NCBI GenBank assembly: GCA_964439215.1
Contig: CAYTNY010000012.1
Coordinates: forward strand, 1 to 38,328
DNA from: CAYTNY01 sp964439215
GTDB taxonomy: Bacteria > Oederibacteriota > PGYV01 > CAYTNY01
Length of the DNA: 38,328 bases
Direction: 5' to 3'
In this document: in pieces, positions 15,615 to 23,901 of the stretch
How positions within the stretch are numbered: position 1 is the stretch's first letter
Layout: each line of letters opens with the position of its first letter
The notes under the pieces: model-generated
The model's input: only the letters and a program-made list of their open reading frames with translations
Database searches by the model: none
Told to the model about the DNA's origin: nothing
Translations under genes and position numbers: made by a program

Positions 15615-17756
15615 TTATTTTTTAAGCAGCATTGAATTCAGCACCACACTCACCGAAGAAAACGCCATTGCAGCGCCTGCTATCATAGGATTCAGCAGCC
15701 CCATGGCCGCAACGGGTATTCCTATTATATTATATATAAACGCCCAGAAGAGGTTCTGCTTTACTTTTGCGTATGTTCTCCTGCTCAGATAATAAGCGTT
15801 TAAAAATTCTTTTATTCCGTCCCGCATAAGAACAATATCAGCTGAATCAAGAGCAATATCCGCACCCGCGGCCACGGCAATCCCGGAATCAGCCGCACTC
15901 AGTGCGGGCGCGTCGTTTATTCCGTCGCCTGCAAATGCGGTAAGCCCTTTTTTTCTTAATTCTCGCACTATATCCGCCTTGCCCCCCGGGAGCACTTTTG
16001 CATAAACCCTGTCAATCCCGCACTCTGCGGCTGTTCTGCGCGCCGCAGTCTCGGTGTCCCCGGTGGCCATTACAGGGGTCACCCCTTCTTTTTTCAGTTC
16101 GTTCATGGTCTCTTTTGCGCCTTCCCTTATCTTATCGTCCAGGCAGGCCGCACCCAGAAATTTTTCCCGGGACGCTATAAAGACAAAAACAGAACCTTCA
16201 GTTTCTTCTCTGCGTATATCATCCGCAGCCGCAGATATGTCTATGCCTTCTTTTTCCATAAGTCCGGCGGATCCGGCATAATATACCTCTCCGTTTATAA
16301 CCGCTTTTATTCCAAATCCGGCAAAATTACTGAATTCCGACGCTTCAGGCGGATTTATCCCTTTTTCCCCGCAGTAATCCACAATTGCCGCGGCAATAGG
16401 GTGGGTTGAATGTTTTTCAGCTCCTGCCGCAATACCTATAAGTTCATTTTTCGGCAGTCCGCCATAGACATAAATACTTTTTATATGAGGCTTCCCCTCT
16501 GTGATTGTTCCTGTCTTGTCAAAAACCGCATATTTTATTTTTCCGGTTATTTCCAGAGCAGCCCCGTTTTTTATAAGAATGCCGCTGTCAGCGCCTATGG
16601 ACGAACCCACAAGTATTGCGGCAGGCGTTGCCAGGCCCAGCGCGCACGGGCACGCTATAACAAGCACTGACACCGCTGCAGTTACCGCAAATGATAACTC
16701 TGAACCCGCTCCGAAGAACCACCATACAAAAGAAGCCGCTGATACAAAAAGTACTGCCGGTACAAAGACAGAGGCTGCCCTGTCAACAAACCTCTGGACC
16801 GGAGCCTTTGAGGCCTGTGCCTCTTCCACGAGCCTTACAATAGAAGCCAGAACAGTATCCGCGCCGACCTTTTTTGCAGTAAACCTTATAACACCCTGTA
16901 CATTTACGGTTCCGGCAATAACCCTGCTCCCCTTTTCTTTATCAACAGGCATATGTTCGCCGGTAATAATACTTTCGTCAACCGAAGCCATACCGTCGGA
17001 CACAGCGCCGTCAACAGCAATCCTGTCGCCGGGCCTGGCAACCACTGTTTCGCCTTCTGCAATGGATGCTGTTAAAACCTCGGTTTCTTTCCCGTTTCTT
17101 ACAACCACTGCCTTTGTCGGCGCCAGTTCCATCAATCTGTATATCGCACCCGAAGCCTTTTGTTTTGCCCTTTCCTCAAGGATCCTTCCTAAAAGAATAA
17201 CAGTGATAAGAACCGATGATGTTTCAAAATAAAAATGACGCGCCCCCGCAAAAACAAGATAAACACTGAAAAAATACGCGGCTGAGGTCCCCAGCGCAAC
17301 AAGCGTATCCATACCCGGGCTCAGATTTTTTATGTCTGTATACGCTCCCTTATAAAACCTGAAACCGGAATAAAACTGCACAGGCGTGGCAAGCACCCAT
17401 AAAACAACCCCTGTATAGGCTCCAAAAATACCGCCGGCAAACATACTTATTATAAACACAGGCAGCGCCAGTGCCGCAGAAGGGATAAACGCATTTAAAA
17501 GTTTTCTCATCCCCCGGCCCCGGCCGCGGGTATTTTCTGCTTTTTCCAAAGCAGAAGCCGCATATCCTTTTGAATTTATCGTTTTTATTATATCGCTTTC
17601 TTTTATCAGTTCCGGATCATAAACCACTTTTGCCGATGCGGCCGCGAGATTAACAACCGCGCTTTTTACGCCTTTTTGCCCCGATACTGCCTTTTCAATC
17701 GTGTTAACGCATCCTGCGCAGTGCATCCCTTCTATTTTAAGGTTTTTTTCCTTCAT
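15615..17756 (-). CDS. copA: copper-transporting P1B-type ATPase
   Basis: An inner-membrane pump that exports Cu(I) from the cytosol using ATP. The 713 residues include one N-terminal heavy-metal-associated domain with GMHCAGC (Cys13/Cys16), eight membrane helices, the TGE actuator motif (ITGEHMP, 264-270), the transmembrane metal site CPC (369-371), the phosphorylation motif DKTGT (Asp413), the His-Pro dipeptide (452-453), GDGINDAP, and the copper-site residues of the last helices (YNIIGIP and MAFSSVSVV). CPC together with Asn and MxxSS indicates the Cu(I) class (P1B-1). AAGGAGG precedes the ATG, which overlaps the ygbA stop by four bases. A terminator follows. Confidence 0.95.
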   Translation of the reverse strand: MKEKNLKIEGMHCAGCVNTIEKAVSGQKGVKSAVVNLAAASAKVVYDPELIKESDIIKTINSKGYAASALEKAENTRGRGRGMRKLLNAFIPSAALALPVFIISMFAGGIFGAYTGVVLWVLATPVQFYSGFRFYKGAYTDIKNLSPGMDTLVALGTSAAYFFSVYLVFAGARHFYFETSSVLITVILLGRILEERAKQKASGAIYRLMELAPTKAVVVRNGKETEVLTASIAEGETVVARPGDRIAVDGAVSDGMASVDESIITGEHMPVDKEKGSRVIAGTVNVQGVIRFTAKKVGADTVLASIVRLVEEAQASKAPVQRFVDRAASVFVPAVLFVSAASFVWWFFGAGSELSFAVTAAVSVLVIACPCALGLATPAAILVGSSIGADSGILIKNGAALEITGKIKYAVFDKTGTITEGKPHIKSIYVYGGLPKNELIGIAAGAEKHSTHPIAAAIVDYCGEKGINPPEASEFSNFAGFGIKAVINGEVYYAGSAGLMEKEGIDISAAADDIRREETEGSVFVFIASREKFLGAACLDDKIREGAKETMNELKKEGVTPVMATGDTETAARRTAAECGIDRVYAKVLPGGKADIVRELRKKGLTAFAGDGINDAPALSAADSGIAVAAGADIALDSADIVLMRDGIKEFLNAYYLSRRTYAKVKQNLFWAFIYNIIGIPVAAMGLLNPMIAGAAMAFSSVSVVLNSMLLKK

Positions 17757-18112
17757 CCGGGCCTCCTTTTTCTTTTTTCTTTAAGGCCGTCCGCAAAATA
17801 CATAAGTGCAAGATACGGATGCCTGCCGGGCATTTTCGGACCCGCATATCTCATAACTTTTCTTATGAAATCCAGCTTATCCGGTTCATAACAGTGAACC
17901 GCACACTTGCTGCACACGGGTTTGCCGGGCAGAAACCTGCAGGAGTCTGTTCTTTTTACTGCATATTCGTACAGGTGCAGGCATTCACCGCACAGATCCT
18001 TTTTTTTCCTGAAGTGTATTTCCCGGCAGTATATTCTTATCATTGCCAATACTGTCTTTTTTTCCCTGTCTGTTTTCAATAATAAATTCTCCGTAAAATA
18101 TAATTCCCGCAT
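17753..18112 (-). CDS. ygbA: YgbA-family protein (nitrous/nitric-oxide-responsive family)
   Basis: A cytosolic 119-residue protein of the small family named for E. coli YgbA, whose gene is controlled by the NO-sensing repressor NsrR. The family's cysteine framework is complete: Cys29, Cys41-x2-Cys44, Cys58, and Cys67-x2-Cys70-x3-Cys74, within CSKCAVHCYEPDKLDFIRKVMRYAGPKM and followed by HPYLAL. A bound metal or Fe-S cluster is likely. The ATG at 18112 fits the family's N-terminal length. No Shine-Dalgarno site precedes it, and TATATT ends only four bases upstream, so the mRNA may be leaderless. The stop overlaps the copA start (ATGA), so the two proteins are made together. Confidence 0.88.
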   Translation of the reverse strand: MRELYFTENLLLKTDREKKTVLAMIRIYCREIHFRKKKDLCGECLHLYEYAVKRTDSCRFLPGKPVCSKCAVHCYEPDKLDFIRKVMRYAGPKMPGRHPYLALMYFADGLKEKRKRRPG

Positions 18113-18205
18113 AGACAATATATCACAAAATCAGCGATATACACAAAGATACCAAAATTCATCCGAACAGCCTGAAAATCCCCCTAATATACTGTATATA
18201 TACAT

Positions 18206-18242
18206 CCGCTTTATCCGCGGCTGTTTTCCGCGGATAAAGCGG
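18206..18242. repeat. perfect 15-bp inverted repeat (strong hairpin) without T-run
   Basis: CCGCTTTATCCGCGG (18206-18220) is exactly complementary to 18228-18242 around the 7-base loop CTGTTTT. It lies between the end of the PRC-barrel gene and the start of ygbA, with no U-tract on either strand. A shorter hairpin CGGATA/TATCCG lies at 18297-18314. It may end transcription of the PRC operon without a U-tract, or be an RNA-stability element. Confidence 0.65.
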
Positions 18243-18317
18243 CATTCATCATAACTTCATAATATCTGTTTGTTTTTCACAGACCTCAGAATTTCCCGGA
18301 TAAAAATATATCCGCTC

Positions 18318-19082
18318 CTATTCCCAGTACCTCGGCCTGCCGTAATAGTCAAACAATACCTCTTCATACTCCCTGTTTACCGGCTGGCCGGGTTCATATT
18401 TCGGGCTGTTTTTTATTTCTTCCTTGGTTAACATTGTGACAAGTTTTTCGTTTCTCCAGTCAGCAGCCTCTGCCCAGGTTGTTGTAATGAGTACTTTTTT
18501 CCCGGGAAGAATCTTATGGGTATCAACCGCAAAATACATTATTTTCTGATCTTCATCCTCCATAATAACATCGTCCACTGTTCCTAATTCCCCGTCCACA
18601 GCTTCAACCGCATATTCCAAAAGTTCTTTTAAACTTCTTAATTCAGGTTCTGTTGCTTTTTTTTCTTTGGCTGTTTTTTCTTTTTCGCTTTCATCAGCAA
18701 TTTCTTTTTCTTCATTAAAAAGCGGCGGTATGATCGGCGAACCATAGGTGAGCCCGGTCCAGTAAACCGGCCAGTCATAATATTCCGCAATTTTCTGCTC
18801 AACTTCCTTTGATGGAAGCTTTTCCTCGCCGGCGTCCGGACTTTTGTTTATTTTTTCAGCTTTATTCCGGATATACACTGACCTGTTTGTCCAGTCCGGA
18901 TGTTCCTGTATATCTTTTGGCGATATCAAAAACCTTTCTTTATTTACAAGACTGCCCCCTTTTACCCTGTAATACCTGACGCTCCACGTCAGATCATCAA
19001 AAAAAATATCCTCTATCTTCCCCGCGTCGCCGTCAGGCGTAATAACCGAATACCCTATAAGGTTTTTAAGACTCATCAACAT
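18318..19082 (-). CDS. tandem PRC-barrel domain protein
   Basis: A cytosolic 254-residue protein with two PRC-barrel units: residues about 4-75 (LIGYSVITPDGDAGKIEDIFFDD, RYYRVKGG) and about 150-225 (LLEYAVEAVDGELGTVDDVIMEDEDQKIMYFAVDT). A charged, low-complexity linker (120-150) joins them. Each barrel is followed by a WP/RP-type tail with an aromatic phrase (YYDWPVYWTGL; FDYYGRPRYWE). PRC-barrels of this form occur in stress-induced proteins. I choose the ATG at 19082, eight bases after GGAGG; the GTG at 19091 lies within that site. It is the third gene of a stress-type operon. Confidence 0.82.
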   Translation of the reverse strand: MLMSLKNLIGYSVITPDGDAGKIEDIFFDDLTWSVRYYRVKGGSLVNKERFLISPKDIQEHPDWTNRSVYIRNKAEKINKSPDAGEEKLPSKEVEQKIAEYYDWPVYWTGLTYGSPIIPPLFNEEKEIADESEKEKTAKEKKATEPELRSLKELLEYAVEAVDGELGTVDDVIMEDEDQKIMYFAVDTHKILPGKKVLITTTWAEAADWRNEKLVTMLTKEEIKNSPKYEPGQPVNREYEEVLFDYYGRPRYWE

Positions 19083-19100
19083 AAGCAGCACCTCCGTTTT

Positions 19101-19412
19101 TTATTTTTTATCTTTATTTTTCAGACTGTCGCTTGCTCTTTTAAAGCCCTCGCTGAATTCCATCCAGCTTTTTTCCATACCGGTCTTTAATTCTCTCCAT
19201 GCACTTCCGGAAGCATGTTTCATTTTCTCCAGTTTTGCGGCAACATCTTCCTTTTTCTCCCTTAATTCCTGCGTTCTTTTCTCCAGTTCACCGCCTGATT
19301 TTTCTTTTGTTTCCGTCATTTTTGCCTGAAGTTTCAGTATTTTTGCTTCCATTTCTTTTATTTCCGCTTCCATTTTCTTTCTGAAAACATCATTTTCTTC
19401 CTGCTTCGCCAT
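19101..19412 (-). CDS. sll1863-like coiled-coil stress protein
   Basis: A 103-residue protein, almost entirely helical and highly charged (KMEAEIKEMEAKILKLQAKMTETKEKSGG), followed by the phrase SAWRELKTGMEKSWMEFSEGFKRA that is typical of the small sll1863-type stress-associated family. No signal peptide or membrane helix. AGGAGG lies upstream, overlapping the stop region of the preceding frameshifted gene. Function beyond stress association is unknown. Confidence 0.75.
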   Translation of the reverse strand: MAKQEENDVFRKKMEAEIKEMEAKILKLQAKMTETKEKSGGELEKRTQELREKKEDVAAKLEKMKHASGSAWRELKTGMEKSWMEFSEGFKRASDSLKNKDKK

Positions 19413-19421
19413 AAAATCCTC

Positions 19422-19687
19422 CTAAAATTCCCGCAAAACTTTTTCCACGGTTTTTTGGATAATATCCCATTCTTTTTCCAGTTCATCCAGTTTTTCCGGT
19501 TCTATATTTTCAAATTCCTCTATTGCCTCTTTTATTTTAGCATCCAGTACTACAGCTTTTTTCTTCAGTTCCTCCAGTTCCCTGGCAAAATCCCGTGATT
19601 CTTTTATTATCTTCTCTGTTTTCTGTATTATCAGTTCAAGTGTTTTTTGTTTTTCTGATAATTCTTCAACATTTTTTTTTTTGACAT
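19422..19687 (-). pseudogene. 88-residue coiled-coil gene interrupted by a frameshift at an A11 tract
   Basis: An ATG at 19687 with AAGGAG six bases upstream begins MSKKK and then, at an uninterrupted run of 11 A (T in the plus strand, 19672-19682), the frame breaks and stops after 18 codons. One base over, the frame is open without a stop down to TAG at 19422-19424. It encodes a coherent acidic coiled coil (NVEELSEKQKTLELIIQ ... KLDELEKEWDIIQKTVEKVL). There is no start codon of its own in that frame, and the final stop is directly followed by the ribosome site of the next gene. Twelve A residues would give an intact 88-residue protein. It could be a sequencing error, a phase-variable switch, or a gene read by polymerase slippage. 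Confidence 0.72.
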
Positions 19688-19733
19688 CACATTCTCCTTT
19701 TTTAAAACATCCTTTTTATTCCTTTCACATCTA

Positions 19734-19761
19734 ATTATACTGGAAATTATGCTGATTGCAA
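19734..19761 (-). promoter_or_regulatory. sigma70-type promoter of the coiled-coil/PRC operon
   Basis: On the minus strand TTGCAA (19756-19761) and a perfect TATAAT (19734-19739) are 16 bases apart, giving a leader of about 40 bases before the ATG at 19687. Confidence 0.7.
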
Positions 19762-19893
19762 ATTTCAGTCCCTGTTTTTTTACGATCCAAAACTTCTTTC
19801 TCTTTATACGGTCCGCGGATTTCATATTCCAATGAAGATCAGGCCCGCACAGACAGGAATTTCAGTTCCCGGAAAACCGCAGACTGCCCGGTA

Positions 19894-20307
19894 TTATCCG
19901 GTATATTCACGGGCTATATTTCTGATATGTTTAATAACAGACTGCAAACCGTCTGACCTTGCCGGCGAGAGTCCGGCGGAAAGTCCGGTCTTTTCCGCAA
20001 AATAAAGGTCTGCTTCCGCAATATCGCGCGGCGGACTGCTGTCCAGTATTCTTATAACGAGCGCAAGCATCCCTTTTGTGATCTTGGCATCACTGTCCCC
20101 GCTTAACTTCAGGACGCCTTCCCGCATCTGCACATCCATCCATATGCCTGACTGGCAGCCTTTGATCATTTTTTCCTCTGTCTTAAGTTCATCAGGCATT
20201 TCAGGCATTAAACTTCCCTGTTTTATAATATAATCATATTTATCCAGCCAGTCCTCAAGCCGCTCCATTTCACTGATTATATCATCCTGCACTCTTTTTA
20301 TTTTCAA
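19894..20307 (-). CDS. sufE: SufE-family sulfur acceptor protein
   Basis: This protein accepts persulfide sulfur from the cysteine desulfurase SufS and passes it on. The 137 residues contain the catalytic Cys51 in the family motif GCQSGIW (50-56), preceded by the usual helical region with DKYDYIIKQGSLMPEMP (22-38). The C-terminal helices include GLSAGLSPARSDGL, which corresponds to the conserved LSPSRxxGL. A GAGAGGG site precedes the ATG. It follows sufS after ten bases and is the last gene of the eanB-egtD-sufS-sufE group. No sufBCD genes are present. Confidence 0.93.
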   Translation of the reverse strand: MKIKRVQDDIISEMERLEDWLDKYDYIIKQGSLMPEMPDELKTEEKMIKGCQSGIWMDVQMREGVLKLSGDSDAKITKGMLALVIRILDSSPPRDIAEADLYFAEKTGLSAGLSPARSDGLQSVIKHIRNIAREYTG

Positions 20308-20317
20308 AACAGCCCTC

Positions 20318-21535
20318 TCACGCTAAAATGGATGAAATCTTTTTTATGCCGTTTATAAGCGCCGCAACATCTTCCCTGGTATTATACACGGCAAAACTTG
20401 CTCTTACTGTGCCCGGGACTCCAAGACTCTCCATTAAAGGCTGTGCACAGTGCTTCCCTGTTCTTACGGCAATACCCAGTTTATCAAGCGCGGCTCCCGC
20501 GTCATAATGATGAATACCGCGGAGATTGAACGAAAGCGCTCCGCATCTTTTTTCTTTTTCCCCGTATACTGTTATTCCGGATATTTTCTTAAGTTCTGAT
20601 CCGGCATATTCGTAAAGTTCCGCCTCATGCGCCCTTGCCTGTTTAGGTCCTTTTTCTTTAAGGTATTTCACAGCCTCTGCAAGCGAAACAGCGCCTATAT
20701 AATTTGGTGTGCCTGCTTCAAATCTATAAGGCGGCTCAGCGTATAAGGACCTGTCCATATTTACATCAGCAACCATGCCCCCGCCCCCTTTAAAGGGAGA
20801 AAATTCCGAAAGCAGTTTTTTTTCACAGTACAAAACCCCTATTCCTGTTTCCGCGTACATTTTATGGCCCGAAAATACATAAAGACTGCATCCAAGCTCT
20901 TTTACGTCAACATCAAAATGGCGTATTGCCTGAGCTCCGTCTACAAGCACCGGGATCCCGCGGCTGCGCGCCTGTGCTGTTATCCTTTTTATATCATTTA
21001 CAACACCAATCGCGTTTGATACCTGGGCAACAGTTATAATACGCGTCCTGTCATCCATAAGTTGTTCCAGCATATCATAATCAAGAGCGCCCGAATCCGT
21101 AACAGGCAGGGGCTTAAGCTGCGCGCCTTTTCTGCGGCACATCATCTGCCACGGCACTATATTTGAATGATGCTCCATTCGCGTGCTTATTATATTATCG
21201 CCGGCGCCCACAAGCAGCTCGCCTGCCATAAATGCCGCGGCATTTATGCTGTCCGTGGCCCCTGATGTGAAGATTATCTCCTGTATGCTTTCCGCGCCGA
21301 TAAATTCCCTGACCGTTTCTCTGGCTTCTTCATAATTACGGTCCGCCGCGTCCCCGAGATAATGCGCGCCTCTGTGTATGTTTCCGTTTGCTGCTTCATA
21401 AGCCTCTGCGATCTTATTAATGACTGAAACAGGTTTCTGCGTGGTTGCCGCATTATCAAGATAAACAAGAGGTTTTCCGTACACCCTGCGGTTAAGCGCG
21501 GGGAACTCAGTCTTTACCTTATAAGGGTCAAACAT
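20318..21535 (-). CDS. sufS: SufS-type cysteine desulfurase
   Basis: A PLP enzyme that removes sulfur from cysteine as an enzyme-bound persulfide, releasing alanine. Of 405 residues, YLDNAATTQKP (25-35), TRMEHHSNIVPWQ (118-130, PLP-stacking His122/123), DGAQAIRHFDVDV (199-211), the Schiff-base Lys225 in FSGHKMYAETGIG, and the persulfide Cys363 in RTGKHCAQPLM are all present, which makes it group II (SufS/CsdA). The start overlaps the egtD stop by eight bases. SufS normally feeds Fe-S assembly with SufBCD. Here its neighbours are SufE and the ergothioneine enzymes, so sulfur delivery to EanB is a reasonable inference. Confidence 0.95.
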   Translation of the reverse strand: MFDPYKVKTEFPALNRRVYGKPLVYLDNAATTQKPVSVINKIAEAYEAANGNIHRGAHYLGDAADRNYEEARETVREFIGAESIQEIIFTSGATDSINAAAFMAGELLVGAGDNIISTRMEHHSNIVPWQMMCRRKGAQLKPLPVTDSGALDYDMLEQLMDDRTRIITVAQVSNAIGVVNDIKRITAQARSRGIPVLVDGAQAIRHFDVDVKELGCSLYVFSGHKMYAETGIGVLYCEKKLLSEFSPFKGGGGMVADVNMDRSLYAEPPYRFEAGTPNYIGAVSLAEAVKYLKEKGPKQARAHEAELYEYAGSELKKISGITVYGEKEKRCGALSFNLRGIHHYDAGAALDKLGIAVRTGKHCAQPLMESLGVPGTVRASFAVYNTREDVAALINGIKKISSILA

Positions 21536-22541
21536 ATTTCCCGCCGTGCTTTTCCAGCCGGTACAGGGAAAAAAGCCCTTCTTTATCCGTATATTTTTTT
21601 GCTATGCGAAGACCTGTTTTATCCAGGATCCGCAATACAGCTTCATCTGTAAATTTATAGGAATTCTCCGTATGTATTTTTTCCCCTTTTTTTATAATAA
21701 TTTTTTCCCTGCCGCCGGAAACCGGAACTTCCCGGTCTTTCAGTGATACAAGATGCATTTCAATACGCGATTCTGCCTCATTATAAAATGCACAATGCTC
21801 AAAATCCGCAGGATCAAAATCTGTTCCCGCAATATTATTTACAGCCTTCAGTATATTCTTATTGAAACGGTCCGTTATTCCTTTTGTATCATTGTATGCT
21901 CTTTCAATAACTTCGGGATCCTTAACCATATCCGCGCCCAAAAGCATAATATCATTTTCATTCATGACTCCGCTTATATCAGAAAGCACAGCTGAAGCGG
22001 TATCCGGCTCAAAATTTCCTATTGTGCCTCCGAAAAAACACACAAGTTTCCGGCCGTAATCAGGTATCCTGTCTGCCTGCGTACAGAAATCGCCCGCTAT
22101 ACCGTGTATTCCCAGGCCCGTGAATTTAAACGACAGGATACGCGCCGAAGCTTTTACCGCCTCCATGCATATATCAAACGGCACATAAACAAGTCTGTCA
22201 AACTGTTTCTCAGGAATGTTCTCAAAAAACACCGTTATCTTTGACGGATCCCCGCTTCCGAGTTCTATTACGGATTTCACGCCGTTTAAAATTCCCGGCT
22301 CAGCGGCAGCTTCAGCAATAAGTTTTTTTTCGGTTCTTGTCTGATAATATTCAGGCAGGCCCGTTATATCCTCAAACAAGGCAGAACCTGCCTCATCATA
22401 GAAATACTTGCTTGATATATATTTATTATTCCTGTTTAACCCTTCCATTATTTCCTCAATTGCCGCAGCAGACCCGGTTTCCTGTACGTGGTCCTCCATT
22501 ACAATACCGGAAAGCTGCGCAGTATCAGCCTGCTGCTGCAT
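21528..22541 (-). CDS. egtD: L-histidine N-alpha-methyltransferase (EgtD)
   Basis: This enzyme trimethylates the alpha-amino group of histidine with S-adenosylmethionine to form hercynine, the precursor of ergothioneine. The 337-residue product has the family's SKYFYDEAGSALFEDITGLPEYYQTRTE stretch (partly quoted), the SAM-binding ELGSGDPSKI, FFGGTIGNF and LLGADMVKD motifs, and the C-terminal KFTDEAVLRIL region. Starts are ambiguous: the ATG at 22541 has GGTG seven bases upstream and overlaps the eanB stop by 17 bases. ATGs at 22562 and 22499 lack a site. No egtB, egtC or egtE is nearby. The sulfurising partner is the preceding EanB gene. Confidence 0.92.
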   Translation of the reverse strand: MQQQADTAQLSGIVMEDHVQETGSAAAIEEIMEGLNRNNKYISSKYFYDEAGSALFEDITGLPEYYQTRTEKKLIAEAAAEPGILNGVKSVIELGSGDPSKITVFFENIPEKQFDRLVYVPFDICMEAVKASARILSFKFTGLGIHGIAGDFCTQADRIPDYGRKLVCFFGGTIGNFEPDTASAVLSDISGVMNENDIMLLGADMVKDPEVIERAYNDTKGITDRFNKNILKAVNNIAGTDFDPADFEHCAFYNEAESRIEMHLVSLKDREVPVSGGREKIIIKKGEKIHTENSYKFTDEAVLRILDKTGLRIAKKYTDKEGLFSLYRLEKHGGKYV

Positions 22542-23883
22542 CTTCAGGCACCCCTGTTTCATAAGGATTTAACGGATCACTGCTCCATTCAAACCATCCT
22601 CCGTCATAAACAGATATGTTCGGCCAGCCCATAAGCCAGGCATTGAAAAAAGCTTCACTTGCCCTCCATCCTGTACCGCAGTAAAACGCATTGTGCTTAT
22701 CAGGTGAAATACCCGCGTTTTTAAGCATTGCCGCGGTTTCATGAAATTCTTTCATTGTATGATCAAGGTTTCTGTAATTTTCCATATGATAAGCATCGCT
22801 TCCGCAGTTCCCGAATACCGCGCCGGGGATCCTTCCTTTTTTACTTATATAATTATATCCGCTTACTTTACCGATAAATTCATCATAACTCCTGACACTT
22901 ACCAGATTTTTATCTTTATCCTTAATATACTCTTTGGCCCGGGGGGTATTTATTATAATATCCGGCCTGCCCGGTATGTCCGCTCCAAAATCAGCTGCAG
23001 GCCGGGGATGTGAAGGTTTTGTTTCTGTTTTATATCCGCTGTCCTCCCATGACTGCATCCCGCCGTTAAGTATTCTTACGTCCTTTACACCTGCATACAT
23101 CATTATAAGGGCGCTTCTTATAGCGCCAAGATGCCCCGCACTGCTTCCGGGGAAAGGATCGTCATTATCCGGGAAAGAAAACCTGCCGTAAACAATTACA
23201 GTTGTATCGCGGGTAATTCCCAGATTTTCCAGCGTTTTTTTGAGTTCCTCCGGTTTTCTTATATTCCAGGTTTCCGGAGATTCCAGGGTATTTGTATCCA
23301 CGCTCAGGGCTCCGGGTATATGGCCTTTTTCATAATCGCGGTGGTTCCGGTAATGACAGTGGCATAGAACATATTTTCTTCCGCTGTATTCCGGCGCATT
23401 GCCTGTATCCAGAAGAGATCTAAGCCACGCAGCGTATACAAGATTACTATATCTTTCCAGTCTGTCCATAGGCAGAGCAGCATCAGCGGCCCATTCGTCC
23501 TTAAACCCAGTGTATATTCTAACCTTTTGAAAGCCTGTTTTATCCAGGATCTTTGCGGCTTTTTCACATTCTTCACTGCTGCCGCCGTAAATAATTATAT
23601 CATCCGAAGTTTTAATGTTCATTGATTTCAGAATATCAATAAAATCAATATACCTGAACCATTTCAGCGGAAAACTTCTCGCCTTCCTGATATGGCCGCC
23701 GCGTTTTTCATTGCTGAATTTCCAGCCGTTATAAGCGTCTATCGGCCTTATATCAAGAATAACGGTTTTGCCGCCGTGCTGTGCCTGTATAACATCCTGT
23801 TTTGAAGCTGTCCTGATAATAATCCACCCCTTTCCGCAGGTATAAACGGCTTTGTCCCGCCGGAAACCGTAAATTTTTTCCAC
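22525..23883 (-). CDS. eanB: EanB-like multi-rhodanese hercynine sulfurtransferase (anaerobic ergothioneine synthase)
   Basis: A 452-residue protein with three rhodanese-fold units: about 25-145 (VILDIRPIDAYNGW), 150-290 (HCHYRNHRDYEKGHIPGA, no CxxxxR loop with a catalytic Cys) and 305-440. The last has the active loop FYCGTGWR with Cys402, and VSGYNYISKKGRIPGA with Tyr343. In Chlorobium EanB the corresponding residues (Cys412 and Tyr353, from memory) carry the persulfide and the acid-base role. The constant offset of ten and the phrases SDAYHMENYRN and VYDGGWFEWS make the assignment strong. EanB converts hercynine plus polysulfide directly to ergothioneine without oxygen. The start is GTG at 23883 with only a weak ribosome site. 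It heads the operon and overlaps egtD. Confidence 0.9.
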   Translation of the reverse strand: MEKIYGFRRDKAVYTCGKGWIIIRTASKQDVIQAQHGGKTVILDIRPIDAYNGWKFSNEKRGGHIRKARSFPLKWFRYIDFIDILKSMNIKTSDDIIIYGGSSEECEKAAKILDKTGFQKVRIYTGFKDEWAADAALPMDRLERYSNLVYAAWLRSLLDTGNAPEYSGRKYVLCHCHYRNHRDYEKGHIPGALSVDTNTLESPETWNIRKPEELKKTLENLGITRDTTVIVYGRFSFPDNDDPFPGSSAGHLGAIRSALIMMYAGVKDVRILNGGMQSWEDSGYKTETKPSHPRPAADFGADIPGRPDIIINTPRAKEYIKDKDKNLVSVRSYDEFIGKVSGYNYISKKGRIPGAVFGNCGSDAYHMENYRNLDHTMKEFHETAAMLKNAGISPDKHNAFYCGTGWRASEAFFNAWLMGWPNISVYDGGWFEWSSDPLNPYETGVPEDAAAG

Positions 23884-23901
23884 AATACCAATTCTATCGT
23901 T

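Noticed and set aside
19631..19825. 64-residue minus-strand frame including MSKKKMLKNYQKNKK
   Set aside because: Only its last part follows the ribosome site, and the real protein frame continues in another phase after the A11 tract.
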